A stretch of DNA of 64,000 nucleotides, taken from positions 44,721,587-44,785,586 of the forward strand of contig CM057833.1 of NCBI GenBank assembly GCA_030068075.1, given 5' to 3'. The stretch comes from Paguma larvata (Eukaryota; Chordata; Mammalia; Carnivora; Viverridae). The translations under genes and the position numbers were made by a program. Below, piece by piece: positions 21,871 through 33,420 of this stretch (position 1 is the first letter of the stretch; each line of letters opens with the position of its first letter). The notes beneath the pieces are model-generated. The model did no database searches. It had not been told where the DNA came from and saw only the letters and a list, made by a program, of their open reading frames with translations.

Positions 21871-21899
21871 TGAAAATTTGAAGAGGGAAAATTTAAGCT

Positions 21900-22020
21900 A
21901 CAAATTTCTGAGATCCTACTGTGTACTCGTCACTTTTTTTTATGCTATTCACTTCATTTACATGTCTTACTTTATTCACATCTTCAGAACAACTCTGTAG
22001 GACAGGTACAGGAGAGAATC
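21900..22020 (-). repeat. MIR fragment
   Basis: 'cctactgtgtactcgtcac', 'tttacatgtcttactttatt' and 'caactctgtaggacaggta' are the complement MIR tail and core. Confidence 0.55.
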
Positions 22021-23234
22021 CGTCAAGCTAACCAATGTGCTGCAGGGACTCTTCTCACTCTCTGATGCTGGCTGCATTCTGAACACTTGTACCAGGTAGG
22101 CTACTTGATTTTTTTCTTTTCCAGGCAGTTAAGTTAGAGGTTTACCAGAATCTCACACATTTGTTCCCAAACCTGTTTATGAGAGTTGTACTTATTGTTA
22201 GAACTTCAGAATTACTAAATGTTATGTATATCAGTGAAACGGGCGTACAAAAAGACAGGGGTGTCTTTGTCTTTCATTGAAAATGAAGTCCACTATTTGG
22301 AAATAGTCAAGAAGATCCAGTTGTTAATAGAAAGTGCTACAAAACAAAAGTTAAAAAAGCACATGGACCCAGAAGGATTCTACATTCTAGTGGCTTTGCA
22401 AGTGTCTTTAAATCCTCATGCCATTTTTCAGATACCAAATTGGAAATGACAAAAGATACGTTTCACAGGTATGAATTTCGTTAGAGGAGTACACAGAATT
22501 TGAATGAGTAAAACTGTACTGTAAGGCAAAGAAGAAGTCCTTATACTGACATCAGAAGATCAACAGATGCACATTTACATTTTCAGTTGAAATAAAATTT
22601 AAAAGAGAGTATGAATAATTTCTTTTTTTAAATGATTCCAGGCTTGAAATGATTATTTTTGGATTACCTGACAAACTATAGGTTCCAATCTTCTCTGCTA
22701 AGTGCTGTTAGCAGAAGAGCTCTCTATTGGGTTAACATACTATTAGCCAAGGAACTCTGGGGGAGTCTTCCTGCAAAGTAGGTCAACTGCTCACTATATA
22801 ACTCTGATTATGTCAAGGCATTTATTTATGAGTTTTCTAATTCAGCCCACTTCAAATAGATTCATATTTATATCACCACAAAAAAAATTATATCCAATTT
22901 ACAATAGCCTTTGCATTTAGCTTTTTGTGAACACTAGAAAAATATTAACCATTTAGACAGCATATCTGTACTGAAATAATAGGTCCTCGAATACTGTATT
23001 GAGGGCCCAATCTGGAGAAATTCTAGGACTTCAGTCTTCCTGCACAAATTGCAAATGATGCAAGTGCTTTCTTTCTGCTCTTAGAATTCTTTTAAATGCT
23101 AGTGGACACAGTTTAGAACCCAGAAGAATGACAACTCCAGTAAAGCTTCATTTTCAGGAAAGCCAGATTCCAGATTGATATTATGAATAGGTTGGATTTT
23201 CCTGCTCAAATTTTTCTCTCTGACTGGAAGCATT
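22021..23234. other. Unassigned AT-rich unique sequence
   Basis: 1.2 kb without a recognised repeat. The 76-codon frame at 22219-22449 shows no domain. Confidence 0.45.
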
Positions 23235-23430
23235 ACAACACAGCAGTTAACACCAATTCAGGTAGACCTGGATTCAAATGCAAACTTTGTCACATCCTAG
23301 TTGTGTGATTTGGGGCAAGTTACTTAACCTTTCTAAGGCGAAATTCCCCCATCCATAATGTAGTTACGGTAGTATGTACTTCAGGAAACTGTTGTCAGAG
23401 TCAAACAGGAGGGTGTGTACTAGGGTAAGA
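23235..23430 (+). repeat. MIR, nearly full length
   Basis: 'cctggattcaaatgcaaac', 'cctagttgtgtgatttgggg', 'caagttacttaacctttct' and 'gttgtcagagtcaaacagg' run in forward MIR order. Confidence 0.85.
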
Positions 23431-24649
23431 ATATTCTTGACTCCTGCTGGAGGTCTGAGACTTTAGTTTTAGCATTAACCAATGTTGCAGAGTGTCCTTC
23501 GGTATTAAACAAAAATCCCTCCACAATAATCTGAATCTTGTAGAACATCATACCCATTCTTTGGCAGGTGATACGTAAAGTATGTATTTATTGTGACTAT
23601 TTGTTCTACTTCACTAACACAGGGAGGGACTGAGTACAAAGAGATCTAGTCAAATCTGGATCCTTCTGGTTATAGAACCTATAACCTTCTTCATGGTTGC
23701 ATGAGAGACCTCACCATGCAAGGTAAAGAAAGACCTCTGACCTTGAAGAAAAGAGACCTCTGGGGAAAATATGCACAAGTAACAAGGTTATAAGGACAGG
23801 ATGAAGAAAGCGGGTTCATCTTTCACGTGTGAACTTTGTCTACAATATTCATTTAGGACTGAGCAGTAGACATCCAGGCCCTGAAGCAGTAATAAAACTG
23901 CACAGCCAAAGGAGACTGCTTTTCTCTGATCACTCAAGAACTCAAGCACGCAATTATGGAAAAGTGCACTGGTAACAATTTATGGGAACTGCTCAGTATC
24001 TGTGTCAGAAAGAGCATTCCACAAAAGGTAGGCAGAGGTATTAGCATCATTATATTGATTTTATTTTAGTTTTATTTTTTTACTGTTTAATTTCTTATCC
24101 TGATCAAACCAAGAATTTTCCCCCAAGCTGTTCACCTCCAAAGCAATAAAGTACAAGATATATCAGATGTTAGGGTGTCACCGATCATATGTAAACTCAT
24201 AATGTAGTTATAAAGTAATGTAGGTATCTGGCCTTCCCTGTCTATTCAGTTATGGACTCGGTCCTTCTTATGTTTCCTTTGTGTTTTATGTATTTTATGC
24301 CTTTTAAAAAAAAATGAGCCTATAGCTTCCTCATTTATAAAATAGGGCTCTATTTGCCTTAGGAAAGTATTAGAGGAATAAACATGATCATGGGTGAAAA
24401 ACTGAAAGTCTGAACTACTACGTGTCGGTAAAAGCATGGGCCAGCATGAACTCACCATCACTGGGGACTGGAAATGGAAACAATCACTTGGGGAAAATGT
24501 GGCAGTACAGAAGAAAGCTGAAAATAGACATACCCTATTTAGAGCTAAACACACACACACATTCCCTGACCCCACAGTCCCATCCCACCTAAATGCTTAT
24601 GTGTATCAGAATATGTGTTTTAAAAAACCTGGTTACAGAACCACTGTTC
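23431..24649. other. Unassigned; weak MIR-like words at 24320-24400
   Basis: 'cttcctcatttataaaatag' near 24330 is a MIR core word, but its flanks do not extend it convincingly. Remainder unique-looking. Confidence 0.35.
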
Positions 24650-25100
24650 TAAGAGATCCAAACCCAGATGTCATAGGATGGATTGTAAAAACCGCGGCAC
24701 ATTCATACTACGGAACACTATACTTCAGTAAAAATAAACTAAAAATTATTTTATTACATGCAACGATGTGGATGACTCTCGAAGAGAACCATTGTGCAAG
24801 AGGAGATGAGCACAACAGAATACACACTGTGTGCTTGGACTTCTATGAAATTCCAGATCTGGCAAAATGCAACTATTCCTGTACTTATTTATTCACAAAC
24901 GCAAAGAAGTATCGTTTCTGTTAGAAGGGAGGAAGTAATGACTGAGAGAGCACGTGGGGAAATTCGGGGCACTAGTTAGGTCCTAATGTCTTGATTCGGG
25001 TGTGTGTTCTGTGAGTGTTTATTTCGCAATTGTTCGTTAGGCTGTCCTCTTATGCTTTATTCATTTTACTCTATTTTCAGCATCTTAATTATGTTACATA
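24650..25100 (+). mobile_element. L1 (old L1M-class) 3' fragment
   Basis: Follows the end of L1 ORF2 and the 3' UTR: 'gcacattcatactacggaac' near 24698, 'atgcaacgatgtggatgac' near 24760, 'ttctatgaaattccagatc' near 24841. Many substitutions. The 162-codon frame that overlaps it from 24436 crosses the L1 boundary and is not an L1 reading frame of note. Confidence 0.8.
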
Positions 25101-26063
25101 ATAAAGAAAGTGGAAAATATGTGGTCAAGTATATAATGCATCTGACATAGTGTGTGGCAAACTGTTAGGTGCCGAAGAAGGAGAGCAGCTCCCAGCCCCC
25201 CTCCCACCTCCTGGAGATAAGGGAGAGCTGAGAACAAGGCATGAATTAGAACATTTTAAAAGATTTTCTTTAACCAAAAGCAATTAACTCACTTAGGTTG
25301 TTTTTAATGGAGGAGAAATGAAATTTTTTTTTAATTTGTGGAGGAGAGAGAGGATTTATTTCAACCTCATTTAGAAATCCTGAAATTCCATATTCAGACA
25401 CCACACAGCAAACAGGCCCCTGGGGTTTGGGGGGATTAGAAGCAAGCCCCAGACACCCTGTTTAATGATGTCCGGCTGCTCTGTGGCTGTGGCACTCAAA
25501 GAGGCCCCTGCTGCTTTTATTTAAAGGAGATTCTCGCGCAGCCAAGGTGGCTGGTAGATCAAGGCCTAAAGCAGCAACCTGCTAAACATCTCAGTGACTG
25601 GGGAAAAGCCCAAAGGGCTACATCCCAGCCTTTGTACCTGCAGCCATTAATGACTTCGAGAGGAGCAGAGCTCAGGGAGGGACAACAATAGGTGAGAAGT
25701 CAATTTCATTTTCATTCCCTGCCCGCTGCATTCTTAACAGGACCCTAGGAGAATTTATGTCAGATGCAAATTGTGTATTTGTCCCTGATTCAAATGGCAC
25801 ATCTAGTCTCCGTTTCAGATCCATTCTTGGGCCCTTAGCTGCATTTAATGAAAAGTGGCTGTGTTCACTATGAACCAATTTTCCCCTTGAGTTTTTATTA
25901 CTGAAATCATCAAAATAAATCACCTTGCATCCTCAATCCTATCTGCTTTAAAGGCCGGGGGGAGTGGGGGCCGAAAGACAGTGAAATCTTTTTTAAAAAA
26001 AATGCATACTTGAAATTTTTTTGTGTACTCGAGACAATGATTAGCTATTAAATTGAAATGGTG

Positions 26064-26067
<4 letters not shown>
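25101..26067. other. Unique sequence; candidate conserved block at 25250-25960
   Basis: After a possible MIR tail at 25130-25180, no repeat is recognised. 25250-25960 is rich in AT cores ('caattaact', 'tttaatttg', 'gcatttaatg') and looks like unique regulatory-type DNA. Conservation is not testable here. Confidence 0.4.

Positions 26068-26117
<50 letters not shown>
26068..26117 (+). repeat. (TG)25 microsatellite
   Basis: Fifty bases of uninterrupted GT/TG dinucleotide. Confidence 0.98.
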
Positions 26118-26120
<3 letters not shown>

Positions 26121-27479
26121 GTGCAGGGCTGGATGAGCAGTAGGAGGTTTTGGTTTCTTGTAAGTTTATAGTAATTTGCAGAGGCTTGTTTTTATATGTA
26201 GTGAGGAAAAGTACTATTTAAACAAGAAAAGCGTTGGGACAGATGGTGAACACTGACCCTTAGGATATTAATCTGTCAGCCAGAGGATTACAACATCATG
26301 CCAGTCTTCACAAACCAGTTCCGGTGTTTTAGAATTGATCTCTTTCTCTGTGTTCATTTCATCCTAGTTGAGGGAGGGGAGAAAAAAGAACACCGTGACC
26401 CTGCAAGACCCCCTCTTGAACATATGCTACTCACACCCTGGCTCAAGTGTGAACCCTCGTACCAATCTATCCCTTTCCACTCCTGCTCCTCTACAGACTC
26501 GGAGAACAACTTTGTTTGCAACCTTGATCTGGAAATGGTCAGGCCAGTCTCAGATGACAGCACAGCGGAGGGCACCAAGGGATGGGTGGGTGGTCCTCCC
26601 ACCCCCAGCCTCCACCTTTCCCTTTTCCCAAACTGGCCTCTCACTCCTTTTTCAGGACTGGCTTGAACCCAGACCTGATTTTGGCTAGTAACACTTTTCA
26701 CACCATTCCCCCTGCCAGTTCTGATCTATCCCCAGGTGCATACACCCTAAGGGTTAAAACAGCTGTGCTGCTAATACTACTGGTTAATGTTTTAGTATGT
26801 CAGCAATCCAGGACTTTTTTGTTTGTTTGCTTTTCAGTTATAATAGGCAGAGGCTTAAAACCAAAAGGCAGGACTCTGAGATTTTAAAGTTTTTGGGCAA
26901 AGAGTTTCCAGAACAGTTTGGAGGAGGCCCTGAAACATGCCACATATGATAAGGTATTTTATACTAATTTTGGTCCTGGGAACAATGACAAATGATGTCA
27001 CCAAGGTCCCTACATATACTTTCAGTGAAATGAGAGTCAGAGGGGTCTCTCTTTGCGTCTTTGTCTCTCTCCCGAGAGCCTATAACCTTTCAGGTGTGAT
27101 CAGGTTTATTCCCATGGAAGAAAAACAAACTAATGGTGGTTGACCTTTCCATCTGAGGTTCAAAGGTCAGCTCTTCTTCACACCTTCTCTCCCCCACCCC
27201 TGCTTCTGCAGCTGAACGAGCCTTTATTTCGCTCCTTCATCTGCACTGTCAGAGCAGTGATGCATAAACCCGGCTGCCACTATTAGTTATGTGGAGACCT
27301 TGTTTTTAGAAGCATATCATTTTCTGGGTCATCTTTTAGGGACTCAGGCCCAGCAAACCTTGGGTCCTTGTGAAAAAGCTTCCTGGGTAATCCTGTGATG
27401 TAGACTAGTGTGGGAACTGCCCATACCACTCACCCCACGGGACCTCATAGCGTAGCCATCTGTACAAAAACAGAAGGGC
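26118..27479. other. Unassigned unique sequence
   Basis: 1.36 kb without a recognised repeat. Overlapping frames of 101-122 codons on both strands at 26298-26887 cover the same bases and have no domain, so none is favoured. Confidence 0.45.
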
Positions 27480-27700
27480 GGTAGGTATAGCACTCTGCTC
27501 CCTCGAGCAAAGACTGAAGCTGGACAGCCTGGGTTCAAATCCTAGCTCTCACACTTACTGGCTGTGTGATTTGGGCAAGTCATGTAATCTCTGTGTCTCT
27601 ATGTCCTCACCTGTAAAATGGGCATTTGAGTCCATAACGTGTAGGGTTGTGATGAGGAGGAAATGAAACACCGAGGCTCTTCTTAACTGTGGCAAATGCG
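27480..27700 (+). repeat. MIR, nearly full length
   Basis: 'cctgggttcaaatcctagc', 'cttactggctgtgtgattt', 'gggcaagtcatgtaatctct' and 'cctcacctgtaaaatgggc' are close to the MIR consensus. Confidence 0.92.
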
Positions 27701-27814
27701 ACTTATCTTAAAGGTCAGCTAATATCATGTGTGTGGCCATCTCATTTCTGTCCTCTATTCAGAGGTCAAACGTCTAGCCCTATCTCAAGGAAGGTTGTCT
27801 TTTCAGAGCAGGTA

Positions 27815-27860
27815 GCTCAGTGTCCTGCACAGAGTAGACACTCAATAAATGTGGCCAGAA
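27815..27860 (+). repeat. MIR/L2 tail
   Basis: 'cacagagtagacactcaa' then 'taaatgtgg' is the forward MIR tail, possibly the end of the copy at 27480 after an insertion. Confidence 0.55.
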
Positions 27861-28424
27861 AGGGAAGTGGCATTCACAAAACACAAAGATGCTGTTGGGA
27901 AAGGGGCAAAGCGGTGTCACTAAAAATGCCTGGATCCGATCACCTCCAGTTGGGCCTTCTTAAAAGCCAGGCTCACTGTACAGATGAAGAAATTAAGGCC
28001 CGGACCAGTTGGACCTATGAGCTGCCTTCAAAAACTGAACTTTGAGTGTTCTAAGGATCAGATACCAGCAGCCTTTCTGCTTTACAGAGACTTGATAATC
28101 AATGAGACTTCCGAGACCAGCTGATCGATGCACTTCACAACACGAGCACTGAACACGTCTCTTGAAAATGCCCATGACAATCTATTACACAACCTAATTG
28201 AGAGAATGGATTAAATGTTTCCTTATCTCTTTACCTAAAAACGGCAAACAGGGAATGGAAATACTGTACAAAGAATGCAAAGTGTGGTCTCCCGAATCAA
28301 CTTTTTCAGGAAATTTCTGTTGGCTGCGTTATAGTGATTTCTCTTAGCGATTTGCTTTAATTGAATATGTGTGATGCTACCTGGAATTAAGTACAAATAT
28401 ATGTGAGTGAAACCATGGGGAAGT
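27861..28424. other. Unassigned; weak MIR word at 27975-28005
   Basis: 'acagatgaagaaattaagg' is a complement-MIR core word without flanking support. Remainder unique-looking. Confidence 0.35.
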
Positions 28425-28560
28425 CTAGCATGGGCTTTCCAACCAGGCAAATTGGGGTTGGAATCCCAGCTAAACCACTTCCTAGCTATGGAGTACCAAC
28501 CACCAACTGAATAGTAGTAACTGCCTTATTAGGGTTATCATAAAAAGTGAATGCTACGTT
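28425..28560 (+). repeat. MIR fragment
   Basis: 'ttggaatcccagctaaacc', 'acttcctagctatgg' and 'ttattagggttatcataaa' are MIR head and core, with a gap in the middle. Confidence 0.6.
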
Positions 28561-28639
28561 GCTAACCAACACATTGGCTAATGCTCACATACCTGAGGGA
28601 TTGTAGTGGTAAAGACTCATCTAATAATAGCTATTAATA

Positions 28640-28800
28640 TCGGATGTATATTGTCAGTAATGCTCATAACCACTTGAACAATGAAGGAATTTAAGATGCT
28701 GCATCTACATGTGAAAAACCCAAGGCTCAGCTAGGTGGACTTGGCCAAAGCTGCAGAGTTGATGAGTAGCAGAAGCAGGGGATACAATGCGGACCTCTCT
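28640..28800 (-). repeat. MIR fragment
   Basis: 'gaaaaacccaaggctcagc' and 'ttgatgagtagcagaagca' with 'ctctctgtccctgcc' are complement MIR core and head. Confidence 0.5.
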
Positions 28801-28849
28801 GTCCCTGCCCTCTGTATCCCAGCCCCTCCCTGTGTAGGGGGGTCAGAAG

Positions 28850-29090
28850 GTACTGTGCTATGCTCTTGGGATACCAGAGGAGAGATACAGTCCTGTTTTG
28901 GAGGACCGTGCTGTCTAACAGAGAGAAGGGAAACAAAAAGGCACAGGCAAGAGAGGGTAAAATATAAAAGTAAAGTATATCATGAGTCCTACGGTGGAAG
29001 TGAGTACCAGGCTGAAGCAACACCAAATTCAGTCTCCAGGTCAGGAAAGGCTCTGGGGGCGGGAGAAGCTGAGATGATTCTACAGGATCG
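28850..29090 (-). repeat. L2 fragment
   Basis: 'agatacagtcctgttttg' then 'aagagagggtaaaatataa' and 'gtcaggaaaggctctggg' (the L2 'caggaaaggcttcctgg' site) in reverse order. Confidence 0.55.
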
Positions 29091-29099
29091 GATCAGTGG

Positions 29100-29127
29100 T
29101 TGTTTGTTTGTTGTTTGTTTGTTTGTT
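29100..29127 (+). repeat. (TGTT)n short tandem repeat
   Basis: An interrupted 'tgtttgtttg' run of about seven units. Confidence 0.85.
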
Positions 29128-29204
29128 CTGGAAAAGCATGCAGGGATGAGCACTTAGGAAAGAAAAACTTGAGCCAGGGCCCAGAGATACAGGCAAGCGG
29201 GATC

Positions 29205-29394
29205 TAGCACTATGCTGCGCAGTACAGTAGACACCAGCAAATAGAGCCATTTAAATCGAAATTAAACAAAATTAAATACAATTAAAAAACAAAAACAAAA
29301 TGTGGGTCTTCAGTCAACCACAGTTCAAAGGCTCAACAAGCATTTGTGGCTAACAGCTACTGTACGGAACGGCACAGACATAGAACATTTGCGT
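29205..29394 (+). mobile_element. hAT-Charlie non-autonomous element
   Basis: Degenerate terminal repeats ('ctagcactatgctgc' on the left, 'tacggaacggcacag' on the right), an AT-rich centre ('aaattaaacaaaattaaat') and 'ttgtggctaacagctactg' are diagnostic of the group whose ends read 'cagcactgtccaatac'. Subfamily (MER3/MER5-like) not fixed. Confidence 0.75.
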
Positions 29395-29610
29395 ACCCTG
29401 CCAAGTTCTGTGGGCCAGCACGGGTGGTATTTTATCTTGGATGATAAAATGCAAACCACTAGAGTAACGGGCTGTTAGAGTAACTAGCACTTACTCCCCG
29501 GAGAGAGACATAGGGGCCTGATCATGAGGACTCTCAAGATGATGGGGAGCTGCCCAGGGTTCCAGGCAGATGTGAACAGTCCGGGCTTCAGGAAAGCTGC
29601 AGGGTGGGCG
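29395..29610 (-). repeat. L2 fragment
   Basis: 'atcatgaggactctcaag' and 'gctgcccagggttccagg' fit an L2 body in reverse. No sharp ends. Confidence 0.4.
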
Positions 29611-30877
29611 TCACATGGCAAGGCGAGGGAAGGTTTATACACCCTGAGACAGGCACACAGTTAAACCGGGGGACAAACTTTGTACGGTTGGAGAGGTGTG
29701 AAAATGTACACATGTAGGAGCTAGAGCAAAAGAACTTATACTGTGCACAATGAGAGAGGCAAAATCAACTCCCAGGGTTAAGGGCGGAGAAAATGCCTGC
29801 GTGCAAAGTTACCATCACCTGGGACTTGAAACAGAAAGGAGGAGGTGTGGGCATGTTTACCTGTCACCTGTGGCACATTCCAAAGGAGATGGAACAACTG
29901 GATACAGGAATCCCAAGACCTTAACCACACTTGTTCCTAACGGGTGAGCTCTGGACACACTCGCCTGCAGCCATGAAACCTTCTGTGCACCAATCACTCT
30001 ATTTTGCAGGAAAAAAGAATAGAAAACTGAGTAGCTGATCCCTCTCCTCAGAGATTCTTAATTTCCAGGGTGAAAAGGCAGTGCTCTCCTACCTACACCA
30101 AGATTAGGAACACAGATATCAACAAAGGCTAAAGAATGTAGTGAGTGCGAGAAAAGGAGAAACAGAGGAGGTTTCGTGGAGGAGACATAGCTGGCTTCCT
30201 TCAACACTCTTCCCTGCTTATCTCCACTTTTTCTCGCCATTATTTAAAAAATCAAGACAACTTTTCCAAAAGGAGCTAAGAGCCCACATAAACAGAGGTA
30301 AAGACAGTGCCAGTAATCCTGCTTCCCCACATCTAGGCATCCCCTTTGGCTAACAGGGGTGCTTGGTGCTAGGGAAGACTGTCCCCCTCCCATCCAAGGC
30401 AGGAGAATATGGGTGAGAGCCCTCTGCGAACCACAGGGAGAATTATTCTTGTCTGATTCAGGTAGAAGCTTGTAACTTATTTTGGAGAAAAGAGATTCCT
30501 TTAATTAGATGAGAAACTAGTTGAGGGGTTACAGTGTATTCATTCTTGACCTCCTCTCATTCATTCTCCTCTCTGTGGTTTCCTAGAGGATAAAGCTGTG
30601 AATCCTTAGCCTAGCAAACCCTAGGAATTATAGGTTTCATAGGAAAAAAGGCAAAGTTACCCAAAATAAGCTAGGCTGGGCTAGCTGATTCCACATGGTG
30701 AGGACAATTCCATTTTCCCTCATGGTCACCAGAAGTTCACTCTTTTTGAAGTCCTCCTCCCCCATATGACTGCACTTGGGTCACGTGCTCCATTGGGCTG
30801 CTGTTCATTGATGCACATGGGTTTGTGATATACTTCCAGTGGCTGGCACCACACTCCTACACACAAACGTGCGTGCT
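29611..30877. other. Unassigned unique sequence
   Basis: 1.27 kb without a recognised repeat and with only short frames (60-72 codons). Confidence 0.45.
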
Positions 30878-30895
30878 CACATGCGTGCACGCGCG

Positions 30896-30944
<49 letters not shown>
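30878..30944 (+). repeat. Alternating purine-pyrimidine tract ending in (CA)n
   Basis: All 67 bases alternate pyrimidine and purine: a CG-rich left part (30883-30904, GCGTGCACGCGC type) followed by (CA)n to 30944. This is the composition most prone to left-handed Z-DNA. Confidence 0.97.
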
Positions 30945-30946
<2 letters not shown>

Positions 30947-31139
30947 GGGCTTGTTAAAATCCCAGCCACCCTTCTTCATGGGCCGTTTCAAAAGTACCCA
31001 CTCAAAGACAGCTTCTCCCCATTTCATCTCCTTAGACTCTCACCCACTAAGCCCTGAGAATGCGATAATCTAACAACACAGCTGAGCACAAGTAAGGTAC
31101 CAGGTACCAATGGCACAGACATAGATAAGCAAGCATCAA

Positions 31140-31470
31140 ATGTTTGTAAGCTTACTGGCTCTCCTTCAGAAACTGTCCCAGCATTTAGTCACTCCCGGGT
31201 TTCCTGATACCCTGACCCTCGTGAGGCCACCGAGCCCTTGCCCACTCCTGGGTCTTCCTTTGATTATACTGTTCCTCTGCCCCAAACACTCTTCCCTCTC
31301 TCTATGCCAGGCTAACTCCAACTAAACCTCTAGAACCTGGTTGAGATGGCATTTCTTTGAAGACGTCTTCAGAGACTCAAGGCCCCCAACCCCAGTGGAG
31401 TTAGAAACCACCTTTGTGGTTCTGAACATTCCCTCTCCTGGCATTATCACCCTACCCTGTAACTTCATCT
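31140..31470 (+). repeat. L2 fragment
   Basis: 'actgttcctctgccccaaac' (L2 'ctgttccctctgcctgga' site), 'ggttgagatggcatttctt' and 'cccctctcctggcatt'-like words near 31428 in forward order. Confidence 0.6.
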
Positions 31471-31689
31471 TGGGGATATGACACTGGCTAGAAAAGGAGA
31501 ATGTGGAGAACAGAAAATCTAGAGTCCCAAAGATCAGTTATAAATTGGCAATGGGCAGAGGAGAGCAGAATTTGGAGACTGTTAAGATTAACATGTCCCT
31601 GTGTGATACCTGGGCAGAGAGGAGGGAGCATTGAATGCACCTCTTCTCAGTGAAAATCTTTGAGAGTTATATCAGAAGAGCACAGACAA

Positions 31690-31816
31690 GGGCACGTGGG
31701 TGGCTCAGTTAAGTGTCCAACTTTGGCTGAGGTCATGATCTCATGGTTTATGAGTTCAAGCCTCGCATCGGGCTCTGTGTTGACAGCTCAGAGCCCGAAG
31801 CCTGCTTTGGATTCTG

Positions 31817-31847
<31 letters not shown>

Positions 31848-31897
31848 GCCCATCCTCCCACCCATAAACAAATAAACATTTAAAAATTAAAAAAAAA
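31690..31897 (+). mobile_element. CAN-SINE
   Basis: 'gggcacgtgggtggctca' (A-box side), 'gtcatgatctcatggttta', 'atgagttcaagcctcgca' (B-box side), 'gggctctgtgttgacagct', a (TCTG)n body and an 'aaataaacattt' A-tail. Target duplication 'aagagcacaga' before and 'aagaacacaga' after. Subfamily of the 'ctgacagct' type; the B-box CpG is lost. Confidence 0.96.
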
Positions 31898-31969
31898 GAA
31901 CACAGAGAAAGATAGAAGGAATCTTAAGGGAGGCAAAGAATGAGAATGAAACTTTTATGAGTAACCTCT

Positions 31970-32115
31970 CACACGAAGGGCCTTTTATAACATACTCTTA
32001 TTTAAATCTTCACAACAGCCCAGGGAAGTAAAAATTTTCCTTCCCTTCTTAGCAATGAGTCACCCTATACTCAGTAATATTAACGCAGCTAGACGGTGGT
32101 ATGCAAGCACTGAAC
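31970..32115 (-). repeat. MIR fragment
   Basis: 'acatactcttatttaaatc', 'ttcacaacagcccaggga' and 'aacgcagctagacggtgg' follow the complement MIR. Confidence 0.65.
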
Positions 32116-32819
32116 TTACGATGTCTCCCATGTAAGCAATTCCGAATTCACGAGAAAGCGAGGCTTATGAGTTTTCTCCAGAGTGAGGTAGATTTCCCAG
32201 GGCCTCTTGGCTAGGAAATTACCAAGACACAAGCCTGTATTTCAAGAACCCCAAGGCGAGCCCTTTCACTTGTGCCATAAATACCTAAGCAGACTCCCCG
32301 AATAGCAGATTCCAGAAGAAGAAACTCTGGAGGATGGAAGATTTTTCATCCTCAGAGAGCTAGTGTGGAGCTGGGAGCTACAGCTCATGGCCACTAAACA
32401 GAGTAACCAGCCCATGGAGGGCACAACTCAGTGACCCTCCATCTTGGAGGATCCATGACCGTTCCACCGAGGACTGCCCAGACCAGGTGAATCCAGGCTC
32501 TGCAGGTGGCTCCAAGCAATGGTACTTAGGTGTTCTACCAAAGTTTAAGGAATCAGTAGACTAAATCAAGTGATAAGGAATCACTGGGGTAAAACCTCCT
32601 CACTGAGCAACTACATTATAATACAACTTCTCTCTCCTACATATCAGTATTTCTCTAAAAAGAGCCCCAGCTTTCGAGCACAGGACTAATACAGAGTATA
32701 AAACTCCCAAAAGCCCACCCAGTGTCCAGCTGGCCAGCACTCTCACAGAGGTACCACCCCGTCCTGCGGCGTGAAGTAAGCTCATTCATTCTCACTTCTC
32801 GGTCAGAGAAGGATTATAG
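32116..32819. other. Unassigned unique sequence
   Basis: Nothing recognised. A degraded C/A-rich stretch at 32730-32770 carries no signal. Confidence 0.4.
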
Positions 32820-33420
32820 GGATATAAAAGAGTGTATCGTAAAACATTATTTATTAGTAGGCCAGCAGATTTCCATGTGAAGCAGATTTTACACATTGCA
32901 TTCTCTGCTGAAACAATGGAATGTTACGTGGCTAATAATAAGGCATGGGCCTTGATTAAATACCCAATCCATAATTCAATAAAGAGGTTGTGCTGACATA
33001 ATCAGCAAAGAGGGACCCTTATGAATATCCAAATAAGCCCAAACCTGAAACGCACAAGTCAGCACTCACCCCACGAGGCATATTATTTGTAAACTGTGCA
33101 AAACATTTTTCTTCCAGGACTCAACTTCACGAATTTTATAATTAGCAAAGTTTCATTAGTAAAGACATACTGTAGTCCCAACAAAGGCCAGGAGTATTAG
33201 GACGACGTGGTGGGAAATTAGTCTGTTTCGGTTACATAAGGAATAATATATGCTCTTTAATGGAATAACAGACTGTCGACTGAAGGAGTCTCAAAAATTT
33301 CTAGAAGCTTAGCTCAAGGTGGCTTGATTTTCACTTTGTATAGGAGTACCAGGTTTTGATGACTTCTGTCATTTCCCAAAAAGGTATGATCTGAGAGATT
33401 CCAGGATGTAAATTTTTCAT
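32820..33420. other. Candidate conserved non-coding block
   Basis: 600 bases free of repeats, AT-rich but complex. It contains 'ttatttattagtagg', 'ggctaataataagg', 'ccttgattaaatac', 'ataattagcaaag' and a short palindrome (TGCTGA-5-TCAGCA) at 32991-33007 whose half-sites resemble the Maf recognition element. Inferred, not demonstrated. Confidence 0.4.

Noticed and set aside
24436..24924. 162-codon frame
   Set aside because: It spans the boundary between unique DNA and an old L1 3' fragment and is not an L1 or host protein.
26298..26701. Possible exon with overlapping 100-122 codon frames
   Set aside because: Three plus frames and one minus frame are open at once, and no domain is recognisable in any.
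30726..31073. Cys/Val and His/Thr repeat frames
   Set aside because: Artefacts of the (CA)n tract.
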